DNA of 64,000 nt, taken from positions 1 to 64,000 of the forward strand of contig JBFMFY010000005.1 of NCBI GenBank assembly GCA_040751955.1, given 5' to 3'. Positions 52,883-60,931 of the stretch are shown one piece after another. This DNA is from SpSt-333 sp040751955. GTDB lineage: Bacteria > Bacteroidota > Ignavibacteria > UBA10030 > UBA8401. Within the stretch, counting starts at the first letter, position 1. Each line of letters opens with the position of its first letter. The notes beneath the pieces are model-generated. The model worked only from the letters and a program-made list of their open reading frames with translations. It had not been told where the DNA came from and searched no databases. The position numbers and the translations under genes were made by a program.

Positions 52883-53463
52883 AATTTTCCCTTCGTCGAA
52901 AGAACTCCCTTCACTCTCGGGTCGAGTTCGCATGCCTGTCTCATCGCGCGCGCAAACGCTTTGAACATCGTTTCGATCTTGTGATGCGTGTTCTTTCCAT
53001 ATAACACTTCAATGTGGATGTTCGCCTTAATGTTATCCGCAAACGACTGGAAAAAATGTTCGATCATTTCAGTTGAAAGATCACCGACCTTTTTCCGGTT
53101 GAATTCCGCTTTGAAGACAAGCGCTGAACGACCGCTCAAATCCACAACACAACGAGCCAATGATTCGTCCATCGGGACATACGAAACCCCGTATCTCGTT
53201 ATTCCCTTCTTTTCTCCCAGTGCATTTGCAAACGCTTTAGCAAGGGCGATACCGACATCTTCTGTTGTATGGTGGTCGTCAACATGTAAATCTCCTTTGC
53301 ACGACACAGCGATATCGAACATTCCGTGCTTCGTAAACAGATCAAGCATATGGTCGAGAAAACCGATTCCGGTTGAAATCTTCGATTTGCCGCTCCCATT
53401 CAACTCAACGGTTGCGGAGATATTGGTCTCTTTTGTTTTTCGTTTAACGGTGGCTTTGCGCAT
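52879..53463 (-). CDS. hisB: Imidazoleglycerol-phosphate dehydratase
   Basis: 194 residues, the monofunctional form. The manganese-binding repeats are seen as LHVDDHHTTEDVGIALA and the second set at KNTHHKIETMFKAFARA. First gene of the his run in the window (hisB-hisH-hisA-hisF-hisI). hisG, hisD, hisC and hisE are not present, so the pathway is split. Confidence 0.97.
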   Translation of the reverse strand: MRKATVKRKTKETNISATVELNGSGKSKISTGIGFLDHMLDLFTKHGMFDIAVSCKGDLHVDDHHTTEDVGIALAKAFANALGEKKGITRYGVSYVPMDESLARCVVDLSGRSALVFKAEFNRKKVGDLSTEMIEHFFQSFADNIKANIHIEVLYGKNTHHKIETMFKAFARAMRQACELDPRVKGVLSTKGKL

Positions 53464-53563
53464 ATATTCTTCGGGAAAGAAAAGAAAAATAGGGACGCGG
53501 TTGACGTCCCTATTGGAAAATGCGCAAAAAATGGGAGAGTTTCAAGGAAAGGGAAATCACCAA

Positions 53564-54211
53564 TTACTTTTTATCGGGTACCGGTATAGAATAGTTAGAA
53601 AATGTGAACCTGAATGGAAGCATTATCCACGTTGACACCGGCAATCCTTGTTTCATTGCGGGTTTGAATTTCCATTTCATTGCAGCATCAATACTGACTT
53701 TGTTAAAAATTTCAGCATCAGATTGTTCAATGACCGCTTTTTCCACGACCCCTTTATCATTCACGAGTAATTTGACATAAACAGTTCCTTCAATTCCCTT
53801 TTCTTTTGCTTCTTTCGGATAGACAGGCCACACGGCTGGTTGTATTGGATCTGGTTGTTTATCTACTTCCCCAATTTCTTTCAAACTTGATTTTTGCGAA
53901 AGAGAGAAGAAAATGGTTCTTGGATTCGGCGCTGGATTTATTTGAACATTGTTCTCGACTTTGGATTCATATTTATCCGCTTCCGCTTTGATTTGATAAA
54001 TCCCGTCCGGGATCCCTTCAATTCTATATTGACCATCTTTCGCACTCATGGCGGAAAAATTTGTACCAAGAACTGTTACCTTTGCCGATGCGATCGGTTC
54101 ACGCGTATCCAAATCAATGACCGTACCGATAACGGATCCTTTCTTTTCCTGTTGTTCTCCAAAAGCAAAACATGTGAATATCATTAGGCAAGTTACTAAC
54201 ACGTTTTTCAT
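53564..54211 (-). CDS. Secreted carboxypeptidase-regulatory/TonB-C protein
   Basis: 215 residues from the ATG at 54211, which has AGGAGG directly upstream; the frame open to 54427 runs over the anti-sigma gene. Signal peptide (MKNVLVTCLMIFTCFAFG), a carboxypeptidase-regulatory-like beta domain (about 27-110: GTVIDLDTREPIASAKVTVL, YRIEGIPDGIYQIKAEADKY), and a TonB C-terminal domain (about 128-210: PVYPKEAKEKGIEGTVYVKL, AMKWKFKPAMKQG). It has no membrane anchor besides the signal. It follows the anti-sigma factor and is likely part of the same regulon. Confidence 0.85.
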   Translation of the reverse strand: MKNVLVTCLMIFTCFAFGEQQEKKGSVIGTVIDLDTREPIASAKVTVLGTNFSAMSAKDGQYRIEGIPDGIYQIKAEADKYESKVENNVQINPAPNPRTIFFSLSQKSSLKEIGEVDKQPDPIQPAVWPVYPKEAKEKGIEGTVYVKLLVNDKGVVEKAVIEQSDAEIFNKVSIDAAMKWKFKPAMKQGLPVSTWIMLPFRFTFSNYSIPVPDKK

Positions 54212-54225
54212 TTGTTCCTCCTGAA

Positions 54226-54627
54226 TTAATTTAGTTGCACTCGATTGTTTGACTGTTCGATAACATACACAGTCGGCAGAGGTTGCGATGATATATATTC
54301 CATTCTGATTGGCTGTACATGTTCCTCTCGGAAAAAGGTTTGTTGGACGAACGCTATCGCCGACATCATCACAAAGAATGCAAAGAGCGCTGCAATGGGA
54401 TAGGAAATAGATATTCTTCTCTTCCACAATGAGGAACCATCATTCTTGTTATCTTTTGGCTGATCGATTTCAAACAATGCCGACCGAAGTTGCAGCATCG
54501 ATTGCATCGTGCCTCTGCATTCCGCACATTCGCCGAGATGATAAAATAATTTCGACGTTTCGGCATCGGCAAGTTCGTTGTCGATGTACGCGCTGATCTG
54601 TTCCTGATATTCGTTGCATGTATTCAT
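54226..54627 (-). CDS. Zinc-finger (zf-HC2) anti-sigma factor
   Basis: 133 residues from the ATG at 54627 with a GAGG site; the frame open to 54651 adds eight residues. The N-terminal domain has the His-x3-Cys-x2-Cys zinc motif (FYHLGECAECRGTM) that binds ECF sigma factors, and one membrane helix at about 80-100 (ISYPIAALFAFFVMMSAIAF). It follows the sigma-factor gene by 135 bases, with hairpins between. RseP could release the sigma factor by cleaving it, but this is inferred. Confidence 0.85.
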   Translation of the reverse strand: MNTCNEYQEQISAYIDNELADAETSKLFYHLGECAECRGTMQSMLQLRSALFEIDQPKDNKNDGSSLWKRRISISYPIAALFAFFVMMSAIAFVQQTFFREEHVQPIRMEYISSQPLPTVYVIEQSNNRVQLN

Positions 54628-54693
54628 AATTACCTCGTGCTTAATTTTCATAAATCCATTAAAACGGATTGTAATCTTGATCTATGTTTTATA

Positions 54694-54754
54694 AGCCCAC
54701 GACTTAAGGGCTGAAAATGGATTTGTAAATTCAAAAAAACCGTTTTAACGGTTT
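54694..54754. repeat. Two-hairpin repeat (family 4, second locus)
   Basis: AGCCC(ACGACTTAA)GGGCT at 54694-54712, a shortened form of the 16854 palindrome, then AAACCGTT-TT-AACGGTTT at 54737-54754. The same pair occurs in the same order at 16854-16918. Situated between sigma and anti-sigma genes. Confidence 0.6.
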
Positions 54755-54761
54755 CATAGAA

Positions 54762-55205
54762 TTATAGATTGTGTAAATTTGGTTTTAATTTTTCTATCAA
54801 TGCTTTCCGCGCTTTGAACAATCTCGACTTCACCGAGGAGACTGTTGTATTTGTAACCTGAGCAATCTCATCGTACGACAGCTGTTCGTATTCCCGCAAG
54901 ATGATCACTTCGCGGAACGACGGATACAGTGCTTTCAACGCTGACTCAACCACTTCGCGCCTGCTCTTTCCCGTCAATACGTCGTCGGGAAGTTCTCCTT
55001 CCCACACCATCTCTTCATCGAGCGCTTCTCCTTTTCTCCGCCGCAACTCGCCAAATGCTTCATTTCGTGCAACGGTAAAGATCCAGCTCTGTAGCGAGTC
55101 AGTGTTGCGGATTGCGTTGCGCTCCGACTGCAGTTTAAGGAATACATTTTGTACAACATCTTCAGCGGACTGCGAATCGTTCAACAATCTGAGAGTGTAC
55201 CGCAT
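54762..55205 (-). CDS. ECF-type RNA polymerase sigma factor
   Basis: At least 147 residues. Region 2 is seen in LLNDSQSAEDVVQNVFLKLQ and SWIFTVARNEAFGELRRRK; region 4 in LREYEQLSYDEIAQVTNTTV and SSVKSRLFKARKALIEKL. The first ATG (55205) cuts off the start of region 2.1. The frame continues 32 codons further to 55301 with credible sigma sequence (LLEQLRSGSQPAFAQLYSR), but has no ATG, GTG or TTG there; a CTG at 55301 is the best candidate start and would give 179 residues. The gene is followed by its anti-sigma factor. Confidence 0.9.
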   Translation of the reverse strand: MRYTLRLLNDSQSAEDVVQNVFLKLQSERNAIRNTDSLQSWIFTVARNEAFGELRRRKGEALDEEMVWEGELPDDVLTGKSRREVVESALKALYPSFREVIILREYEQLSYDEIAQVTNTTVSSVKSRLFKARKALIEKLKPNLHNL

Positions 55206-55301
55206 GACCTGCTCGCGGTAGCGGGAATACAGCTGCGCGAATGCCGGCTGTGAACCGCTGCGAAGTTGCTCAAGAAGAACCGAATCGGACGTCGTTTTCA
55301 G

Positions 55302-55466
55302 GTGAGTCTCGTTTAATGATCGGTGTTGTTGTATCTATAAGATGGGGAAAGGTAAGAAAAGTTGCTCGTGTTTTTGCGGAAAAGATTACCGCAGATTCAC
55401 AGATTTTCCGATGCTTTTGTCTGTGAATCTGTGGTTTAATTTCTTGGCGGCTTTGCGTGAGAAATT
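55302..55466. other. Intergenic region with dispersed inverted repeat
   Basis: 165 bases between tag and the sigma factor. A 12-base inverted repeat CAGATTCACAGA (55392-55403) pairs with 55420-55431. The adjoining phrase CTTGGCGGCTTTGCGTGAGA resembles the one near 12990. Promoter of the sigma operon should lie in the 55300-55380 part, but I cannot point to it. Confidence 0.4.
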
Positions 55467-56027
55467 TTATGCTTTATACCGAAAACACTTCATTTCGTGA
55501 TCATTGACCAACCCGCACGCCTGCATGAATGCGTAACAGATGGTGGAACCGACAAATTTGAATCCGCGCTTCTTCAGATTTTTGCTCATCGCATCAGAAA
55601 TCGGTGTGGTGGGTGGAATATCTTTGATTGATCTCCGTTTATTTACGATTGGTTTCCCATCAACGAACTTCCAAATATACTTGTCGAAACTGCCGAACTC
55701 TTTTTGCACATCCAAAAATGCTTTTGCATTGGTAATGACGGCGGCAATCTTCAACCTGTTGCGGACAATCCCTTCGTTTTTCATGAGGGAAGAAATTTTC
55801 TTTGCATCATATTTCACGATCTTCTTCGGATCGAAATTGTTGAATGCTTTGCGATAGTTTTCCCGCTTGCGAAGAATTGTTATCCAACTCAATCCTGCTT
55901 GTGCGCCTTCAAGGTTCAGCATTTCAAACAGTTTCCTGTCGTCGTGAACGGGGACGCCCCATTCTTTGTCGTGGTACAAATTATAAAGCGGATCGGTTCC
56001 CGCCCACGCGCAGCGATGTTTGGTCAT
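55467..56027 (-). CDS. tag: 3-methyladenine DNA glycosylase I
   Basis: 186 residues, as in E. coli Tag. Removes 3-methyladenine from alkylated DNA. The zinc ligands are visible: Cys and His in the N-terminal CAWAGTDPLYNLYHDKEWG, His and Cys in the C-terminal NDHEMKCFRY. The catalytic Glu lies in DKEWGVPVHDD. Substrate-pocket block EGAQAGLSWITILRKRENY. Stand-alone or first gene in its direction; the unrelated cluster upstream ends 45 bases away. Confidence 0.95.
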   Translation of the reverse strand: MTKHRCAWAGTDPLYNLYHDKEWGVPVHDDRKLFEMLNLEGAQAGLSWITILRKRENYRKAFNNFDPKKIVKYDAKKISSLMKNEGIVRNRLKIAAVITNAKAFLDVQKEFGSFDKYIWKFVDGKPIVNKRRSIKDIPPTTPISDAMSKNLKKRGFKFVGSTICYAFMQACGLVNDHEMKCFRYKA

Positions 56028-56072
56028 TTCTTTCCTTTCATTTGGTAGTAGTCATCCGATGGCTTTACGTCT

Positions 56073-56444
56073 TTATTTACGTTTTCCTTTCACCGCAATT
56101 TCGATTGCTTCAAAAATCAGTGGGACAAGTTCGTTCCGTATTACCTGTTCCGGTTTCGTGAATGCTATATATCGGACTTGAGTTCCATTGCCTGCAAGTG
56201 GAACTGTCGAATGCTTTATGTTATTGCCGTATTCAAATCCAAGCCGCACTTCGTTCTTCAGCGGTGCGATAAAACCGACATAATGCGATTTGCTGCCGTT
56301 CTTCACTCTGTAGCCGATCAATTTCCAACCGACATACACTTTCTCTTCCATATCAAACGGCAATGAAGCAATGACTGCGCGCAGCTCTTCACAGATCCTT
56401 TTGATCCCCGGGGGATACGATTCAATGAATTCATCGACAGACAT
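56073..56444 (-). CDS. DUF1801/YdhG-like protein
   Basis: 123 residues. Resembles the YdhG/DUF1801 family (IESYPPGIKRICEELRAVIA, EEKVYVGWKLIGYRVKNG), a small alpha/beta fold related to frataxin-like iron proteins, without proven function. It starts 2 bases after the VOC gene and is the last of four co-directional genes headed by the WYL regulator. Confidence 0.8.
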   Translation of the reverse strand: MSVDEFIESYPPGIKRICEELRAVIASLPFDMEEKVYVGWKLIGYRVKNGSKSHYVGFIAPLKNEVRLGFEYGNNIKHSTVPLAGNGTQVRYIAFTKPEQVIRNELVPLIFEAIEIAVKGKRK

Positions 56445-56446
56445 CC

Positions 56447-56821
56447 TTATTCACCCTCGGCAAATGTAAGAATATAATCGTTGCAATCCTTGATTGCGAA
56501 CTCCGTTGCACCGTAGAATGTTTTGTTCAGGTCCTGCACGATCGTTGCTTTCCCTTTGATCTTTTCATAATAGGCGCGGATGTTTTTCATTGTGATGTAC
56601 AAGAGGAGCGAACCGCCGTTTGTCCGTTTCACATCCGGAATTTCACTCCCAAGACTTTCAAATGTCTGGAACATTACCGAAACACTGCCGTTGGTCATGT
56701 TCACCCAGTTGAACGGCGGTTTGTCCGGCACTGAGATCGTAATGTTGAAACCGAGCATCGTGTAGAATGCGATGGTCGCGCTCATGTCGTGGACGAAGAT
56801 GTTGGGAACAAGGGTTTCCAT
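56447..56821 (-). CDS. VOC-superfamily (glyoxalase/bleomycin-resistance) protein
   Basis: 124 residues. The paired beta-alpha-beta-beta-beta units are recognisable: LVPNIFVHDMSATIAFYTML, FNWVNMTNGSVSVMFQTFE and IRAYYEKIKGKATIVQDLNK. VOC proteins are metal-dependent or binding proteins of diverse role. The conserved Glu near the C-terminus is in DYILTFAEGE. It lies between the DHFR-like gene and the DUF1801 gene. Confidence 0.85.
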   Translation of the reverse strand: METLVPNIFVHDMSATIAFYTMLGFNITISVPDKPPFNWVNMTNGSVSVMFQTFESLGSEIPDVKRTNGGSLLLYITMKNIRAYYEKIKGKATIVQDLNKTFYGATEFAIKDCNDYILTFAEGE

Positions 56822-56833
56822 ACGTACTCCTTT

Positions 56834-57370
56834 CTATACAGTGTTGTTGATGTAATGAAGTTGCACCAATCCTGCTTCAAAGCTTTTGCTTGATCTCAGT
56901 ACCAGTCGTTCTTCCTGCCTCCCGGCGTTAAACAGCGGAATCCCCTCGCCGAGGAGGATCGGAATGACTGAAATAATATATTCATCAACAAGATGATGTC
57001 TCATACATTCGCTCACAGTCATGCCGCCGTCGATATAGATATTTTTGCCCGGTCTGCTTTTTAGGTCAAGGATCAAGCCTTTGAGATCGCCGGAATAAAA
57101 GGTGATGTTCTGCTTCGGCGGGCGCTTATCGTGAGTCCAGATGATGTACCGCCTTTCGCCGTGCGGATATTCGTACCCCATCTCAACCACTTTGTCGTAC
57201 GTTTTTCTTCCCATGATAACAGTATCGACCGTCTTGATAAACTCGTTGTACCCGTAATCTTCACCGGCATCATTGAATTTCAAAAGCCATGCGAGATCGC
57301 CATCCGATTTTGCAATGAAACCATCCAGGCTCATTGCGATGTACACAATTACTTTTCGTTCATTTGTCAT
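56834..57370 (-). CDS. DHFR-like (RibD C-terminal) reductase
   Basis: 178 residues of the YyaP/YwjB-type dihydrofolate-reductase-fold family. Motifs: VIVYIAMSLDGFIAKSDGDL, VIMGRKTYDKVVEMG, IYIDGGMTVSECMRHHLVDE. Such genes often lie beside WYL or YafY regulators together with VOC proteins, as here. True folate reduction is not shown. ATG at 57370. Confidence 0.88.
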   Translation of the reverse strand: MTNERKVIVYIAMSLDGFIAKSDGDLAWLLKFNDAGEDYGYNEFIKTVDTVIMGRKTYDKVVEMGYEYPHGERRYIIWTHDKRPPKQNITFYSGDLKGLILDLKSRPGKNIYIDGGMTVSECMRHHLVDEYIISVIPILLGEGIPLFNAGRQEERLVLRSSKSFEAGLVQLHYINNTV

Positions 57371-57555
57371 ACGATAGTTCCTTTACACACGATGGAAAAT
57401 TTTTTGTTGTTGCACTGATGATCACTTTTCTGACGAGATATGCTATGAAGAGCGGTACTCTGACGAACACCATATCTCCTCCGGTAGTTTGTGTTCAATG
57501 ACATTACAAACATACGGAAAGGGTGTGACAACCCTATGTCAGCAGGAAGATGAAA

Positions 57556-58500
57556 TTATTCGTAGATATGAAGGAGGGCGGAGAGGATCGATTTCATTTT
57601 TGCACGGAATGACGATGGAGAAATCGCTTCTGCCTTTTCACCCCACCGAAGCAGCCAGGTTATAATCGAATCTTCACTCGACGAGGCGATCGTAAGTATC
57701 ACGTGATCTTTCTTCCGTTCTGTTCTTATGATCTTATACGGCGGTTGCTCTTTGACCCAACGGTAACTATCCCGTGCTATCTTAACAGTGTACAGGGTAC
57801 GGCGTGAATGATCTTCCTGTTGCAGTTGGGCGAGCCGGAAGTTCTTCGGACGTTCATACATTTTGCTAGTCACCAGCACCGCCTCCATCCGGTCAAGGCG
57901 GAACACGCGGAGATCTTTTCTAAGATGATCGAACCCGGTCATCATCCAAACACCGAAATAATTTGCCAGCGCGTACGGATCAACTTCGCGCACCATCGGT
58001 TCAGGAGACTGCGCACTCGGCTTATAGTACCTAAAGGCAACACGCTTCTTTTCGAGAATCGCTCTGCGTATCTTCATCAGTGCATCGTGCAGTTCTTTCC
58101 GCTCCCCCTGCATCCCAAAAAAGACGTTGATGTAACTTTTGAGGTATGCGACTTCCTTCTTCAGATCCTTTGATAGTGAGGCGTGGATTTTATTTTCGGC
58201 GGAACGTGCCGCTTTCTTGTACTGCAGATCGAACTGCTGCCCCACCGCGCCGGCACCAAGAATGAGCATCAATGCTTCATCTTTCGTGAAACTCACCGGC
58301 GGTAGAAAGTACCCTTCTTCAATGGAATATCCTTCCCCCGCTTTTCCAGTAACAGGAACATTCGCTTCCATCAATGCAAGCACATCACGATAAATTGTCC
58401 GCTTGGTAACGTCGAAACGTTCCGCAAGCTTTTGAGAGGTGATTTTTGGATTGGATTGGATTTCGAGGAGGAGCGCAAACAGCCGGTCGGTGCGGTTCAT
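57556..58500 (-). CDS. YafY-type HTH/WYL-domain transcriptional regulator
   Basis: 314 residues. N-terminal winged helix HTH_11 (MNRTDRLFALLLEIQ to RFDVTKRTIYRDVLALMEAN, about 1-60), then a linker with PVSFTKDEALMLILGAGA and a WYL domain (about 140-235: RVAFRYYKPSAQ, DPYALANYFGVWMMTGFD, FRLDRMEAV). WYL domains bind single-stranded nucleic acid or other ligands. It is upstream of the DHFR-VOC-DUF1801 genes, separated by 185 bases, and probably controls them. It starts 7 bases after the GspE-like gene ends. Confidence 0.9.
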   Translation of the reverse strand: MNRTDRLFALLLEIQSNPKITSQKLAERFDVTKRTIYRDVLALMEANVPVTGKAGEGYSIEEGYFLPPVSFTKDEALMLILGAGAVGQQFDLQYKKAARSAENKIHASLSKDLKKEVAYLKSYINVFFGMQGERKELHDALMKIRRAILEKKRVAFRYYKPSAQSPEPMVREVDPYALANYFGVWMMTGFDHLRKDLRVFRLDRMEAVLVTSKMYERPKNFRLAQLQQEDHSRRTLYTVKIARDSYRWVKEQPPYKIIRTERKKDHVILTIASSSEDSIITWLLRWGEKAEAISPSSFRAKMKSILSALLHIYE

Positions 58501-58507
58501 GAAAATT

Positions 58508-60202
58508 TCATCCTACAACCCGGAGATATTCCTCAAGTGAAATGATCCCGGAAACAAGTTTCTTCGCCGCATCGAATCGCAGGGTTTCAAAACCTTTCTT
58601 TGCAGCAGTCTCTTTCAATTTTACAGGAGAGACCTGCTGGAACAACAGATCTTTCACCGGTTCATCAACAACCAGCACTTCATGGATCGCCGTTCTTCCA
58701 AAATATCCGTCGCCGCCGCACACGTCGCATCCTTTCCCACGATACAGCACAATAGAACCTTCCAGTTGGCTGAGACCTGCCGACTGCAGCATATGTCTGG
58801 TCGGAGTATAACTTTCGCGGCAGAATTTGCAGACGCGGCGTGCCAGTTGCTGAAAGATAATGCCGTTGAGCGTATTTGCCAGCCATGTATGGTGGATGCC
58901 GAGGTTTACCATACGAGGAATGGAAGAGAGCGCATCGCTGGCAAGGATAGTTGTCACCACCATTGTTCCGGTCAATGCCGCTTCTGCCGCTGCTGCGCCC
59001 GCTTCTGCATCCCGAATTTCTCCAAGGACAACAATATCGGGGCGATGACGCATCACGGAACGAATTGAGGCTGCATAATCGAGTTTCTGTTCAACATCCA
59101 CCTGCACCTGACTGGCAAACTCAAATTTGTATTCAACGGGATTTTCCACCGTGATAATATTTTTTTGCGAATCGCGGAGTTCGTTCAGGATTCCGTACAT
59201 GGTGGTCGTCTTTCCGCCGGCAGAAGGACCCGCAATGACGAGAAGACCCCGCGGTCGATTGAGCAGGTGACGCACAAGAAGAAGATTTTCCGCCGTGAAT
59301 CCCAATTCATCAATGTCCAGACTTCGTTTTGCTTTTCTCAATATGCGGATCGAAAACCTCTCTCCTTCGATCGTCGGCAGTGTGCTCACGCGCATATCGA
59401 ATGTCATTGTTCCGTACTGCGCAGTGTACACACCGTCCTGCGCCTTTCGTTTGTCGAAAACGTTCAAACTGCCGCGCGCCCGCATAACGTTGCACATCGG
59501 TTCCGTTAACTCTTTGGGGAGCGAGACAGCATGTTCCAGCATTCCGTCCACCGTATAACGCACGCGAAACTCACCTTCCATCGGTTCAAAGTACACATCG
59601 GTGGCGCCGTGTTTGATCGCGCGGATGAGAATTTCATCCACAAGCAAGTCGGCATTGGGCACTTTTCCCGACCGGTACAATTCGTACACCTTCTCTTTTC
59701 CCTTGCTCCGCAGATCGAGCGTTTCTATCTGGAATTTTGACGGCAATTTACTGTACTCGTCCGCGGCATCTGCCGGTTTTTTGAACACGACGGTATCGAA
59801 CGCGCTCCGTTTCGCCACCACCGGCACGATAAATGTCTTTTCGTCCCGTTTCATGGCATCAAGCACATTTTTATACGGAGGGTTGACAAATGCAACAGTC
59901 AGTTCAACACCGCTGCGAATGATCGGGAGCGAATTGTATTTCTTGATGTACTCTTCGCGCTGGACAAGATCGTTGACTGCGACGATTGCAGGCGTAAGAT
60001 TGATGAACGGTATCTTGAATTCTTCAGCAATCGCTTCAGCAACGACTTCTTCCTGGACGCCGACGAGATCGATCAGCACGTCGGCGCATCGTTTCGGGGC
60101 AGGTTCATTCATTGCCCGCTGGAATTTATCCATGCGTACCTTATCGATGTGTCCCTTTGTAAAGAGATACCGCGCCAGGCGTATGTCTTCTTCTCTGATC
60201 AT
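58508..60202 (-). CDS. GspE/PilB-type ATPase, divergent paralogue
   Basis: 564 residues. Same architecture as the paralogue at 60932-62635: N-terminal MshEN-type domain (about 1-140), central N2 and RecA-like ATPase (about 190-480), C-terminal zinc motif (KFCRESY and CDVCGGDG). Key positions are altered. The Walker A reads GPSAGGKTTT in place of GPTGSGKST. The DIHLEP of the Asp box is DVYFEP, and the His box STLHTNDA is TTILASDA, so its histidine is lost. Walker B (VVLGEIRDAEAG) is kept. A regulatory or partner subunit of the assembly motor is likely. Last gene of the second receiver/zinc-ribbon/ATPase set. Confidence 0.9.
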   Translation of the reverse strand: MIREEDIRLARYLFTKGHIDKVRMDKFQRAMNEPAPKRCADVLIDLVGVQEEVVAEAIAEEFKIPFINLTPAIVAVNDLVQREEYIKKYNSLPIIRSGVELTVAFVNPPYKNVLDAMKRDEKTFIVPVVAKRSAFDTVVFKKPADAADEYSKLPSKFQIETLDLRSKGKEKVYELYRSGKVPNADLLVDEILIRAIKHGATDVYFEPMEGEFRVRYTVDGMLEHAVSLPKELTEPMCNVMRARGSLNVFDKRKAQDGVYTAQYGTMTFDMRVSTLPTIEGERFSIRILRKAKRSLDIDELGFTAENLLLVRHLLNRPRGLLVIAGPSAGGKTTTMYGILNELRDSQKNIITVENPVEYKFEFASQVQVDVEQKLDYAASIRSVMRHRPDIVVLGEIRDAEAGAAAAEAALTGTMVVTTILASDALSSIPRMVNLGIHHTWLANTLNGIIFQQLARRVCKFCRESYTPTRHMLQSAGLSQLEGSIVLYRGKGCDVCGGDGYFGRTAIHEVLVVDEPVKDLLFQQVSPVKLKETAAKKGFETLRFDAAKKLVSGIISLEEYLRVVG

Positions 60203-60208
60203 GGAGTC

Positions 60209-60529
60209 TTAACTGAAGAATTTATCAATGTCGTCCTGTGTTACTTTGTTCTGCTGCATTTCCGTCTGTGTCATCGATCGCTGAATGTCGATCAGCGTCA
60301 TCAATTCCTGCTCCGAAAATTCGCTGACCACGCCAAGCGATGTCTCAAACTTCTGCAGTCTCATCAACGTCGTTACTTTTATCAACTGGCTGCCGCAACT
60401 GCCGCAATAATGATCCATCAGAGAATTCAGAAAGCCGCATTTGCAGCGCACCGAAGTGAGCCGCGTGCCGCACATGATACATTCAACCGCAGTGCGGGGA
60501 TTATCGCTGTTGCAATTCGAGCAGATCAT
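60209..60529 (-). CDS. Zinc-ribbon protein with FliM-like C-terminal motif
   Basis: 106 residues. Four Cys-x2-Cys or Cys-x-Cys pairs (CSNC, CIMC, CKC, CGSC) within the first 50 residues form one or two zinc ribbons (double zinc ribbon, DZR-like). A helical stretch follows, and the end reads NKVTQDDIDKFFS, like the FliM N-terminal CheY-binding peptide (LSQAEIDALL). It overlaps the receiver gene upstream by 4 bases and precedes the ATPase by 6. I do not know a named family. Confidence 0.78.
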   Translation of the reverse strand: MICSNCNSDNPRTAVECIMCGTRLTSVRCKCGFLNSLMDHYCGSCGSQLIKVTTLMRLQKFETSLGVVSEFSEQELMTLIDIQRSMTQTEMQQNKVTQDDIDKFFS

Positions 60530-60915
60530 GATGGATTTCTTTCGATGTTCAGGAGTTTGTTCATCACTTCAATGACTCTGTCCGGTGAATACGGTTTCAC
60601 AATATAGTAGCTAGCCCCGGCAGCTTTTGCTTCTTGCACTGTCTCAATATTTGAAACGGCGGAGACCATAACAACGATCACTTGAGGGTTCAATATCTTT
60701 AACTGTTTTAATACTTCAATGCCGGACATTTTCGGCATCATGTTATCCAAAAAGACAATCGATGGTGCGTGTTGTTTGAATTTCGCAATGCCGTCCTCCC
60801 CGTCAACTGCCTGATACAATTTCGTTACACCCGCTTTCCTCATCGTCATGGCAAACAATGCCCGGATGTGGTCGGAATCATCGATAATCAATACGGAAAC
60901 ATTCTCGAGTTTCAT
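60526..60915 (-). CDS. Single-domain CheY-like response regulator
   Basis: 129 residues, receiver domain only. Acidic pair IIDDSD (Asp 12, Asp 13), phospho-acceptor Asp at about 57 in IVFLDNMMPKMSG, Ser/Thr switch in VVMVSAVS, Lys in YIVKPYSPDR. No output domain, so it should act by protein contact, probably with the adjacent zinc-ribbon protein. Overlaps that gene by 4 bases. The cognate kinase is not in the window. Confidence 0.93.
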   Translation of the reverse strand: MKLENVSVLIIDDSDHIRALFAMTMRKAGVTKLYQAVDGEDGIAKFKQHAPSIVFLDNMMPKMSGIEVLKQLKILNPQVIVVMVSAVSNIETVQEAKAAGASYYIVKPYSPDRVIEVMNKLLNIERNPS

Positions 60916-60931
60916 ATCTGCCCTCGTTCAA

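Noticed and set aside
56073..58500. WYL-regulator cluster as a phage-defence locus
   Set aside because: WYL regulators do occur in defence islands, but here the partners are a DHFR-like, a VOC and a DUF1801 protein, a common non-defence combination.
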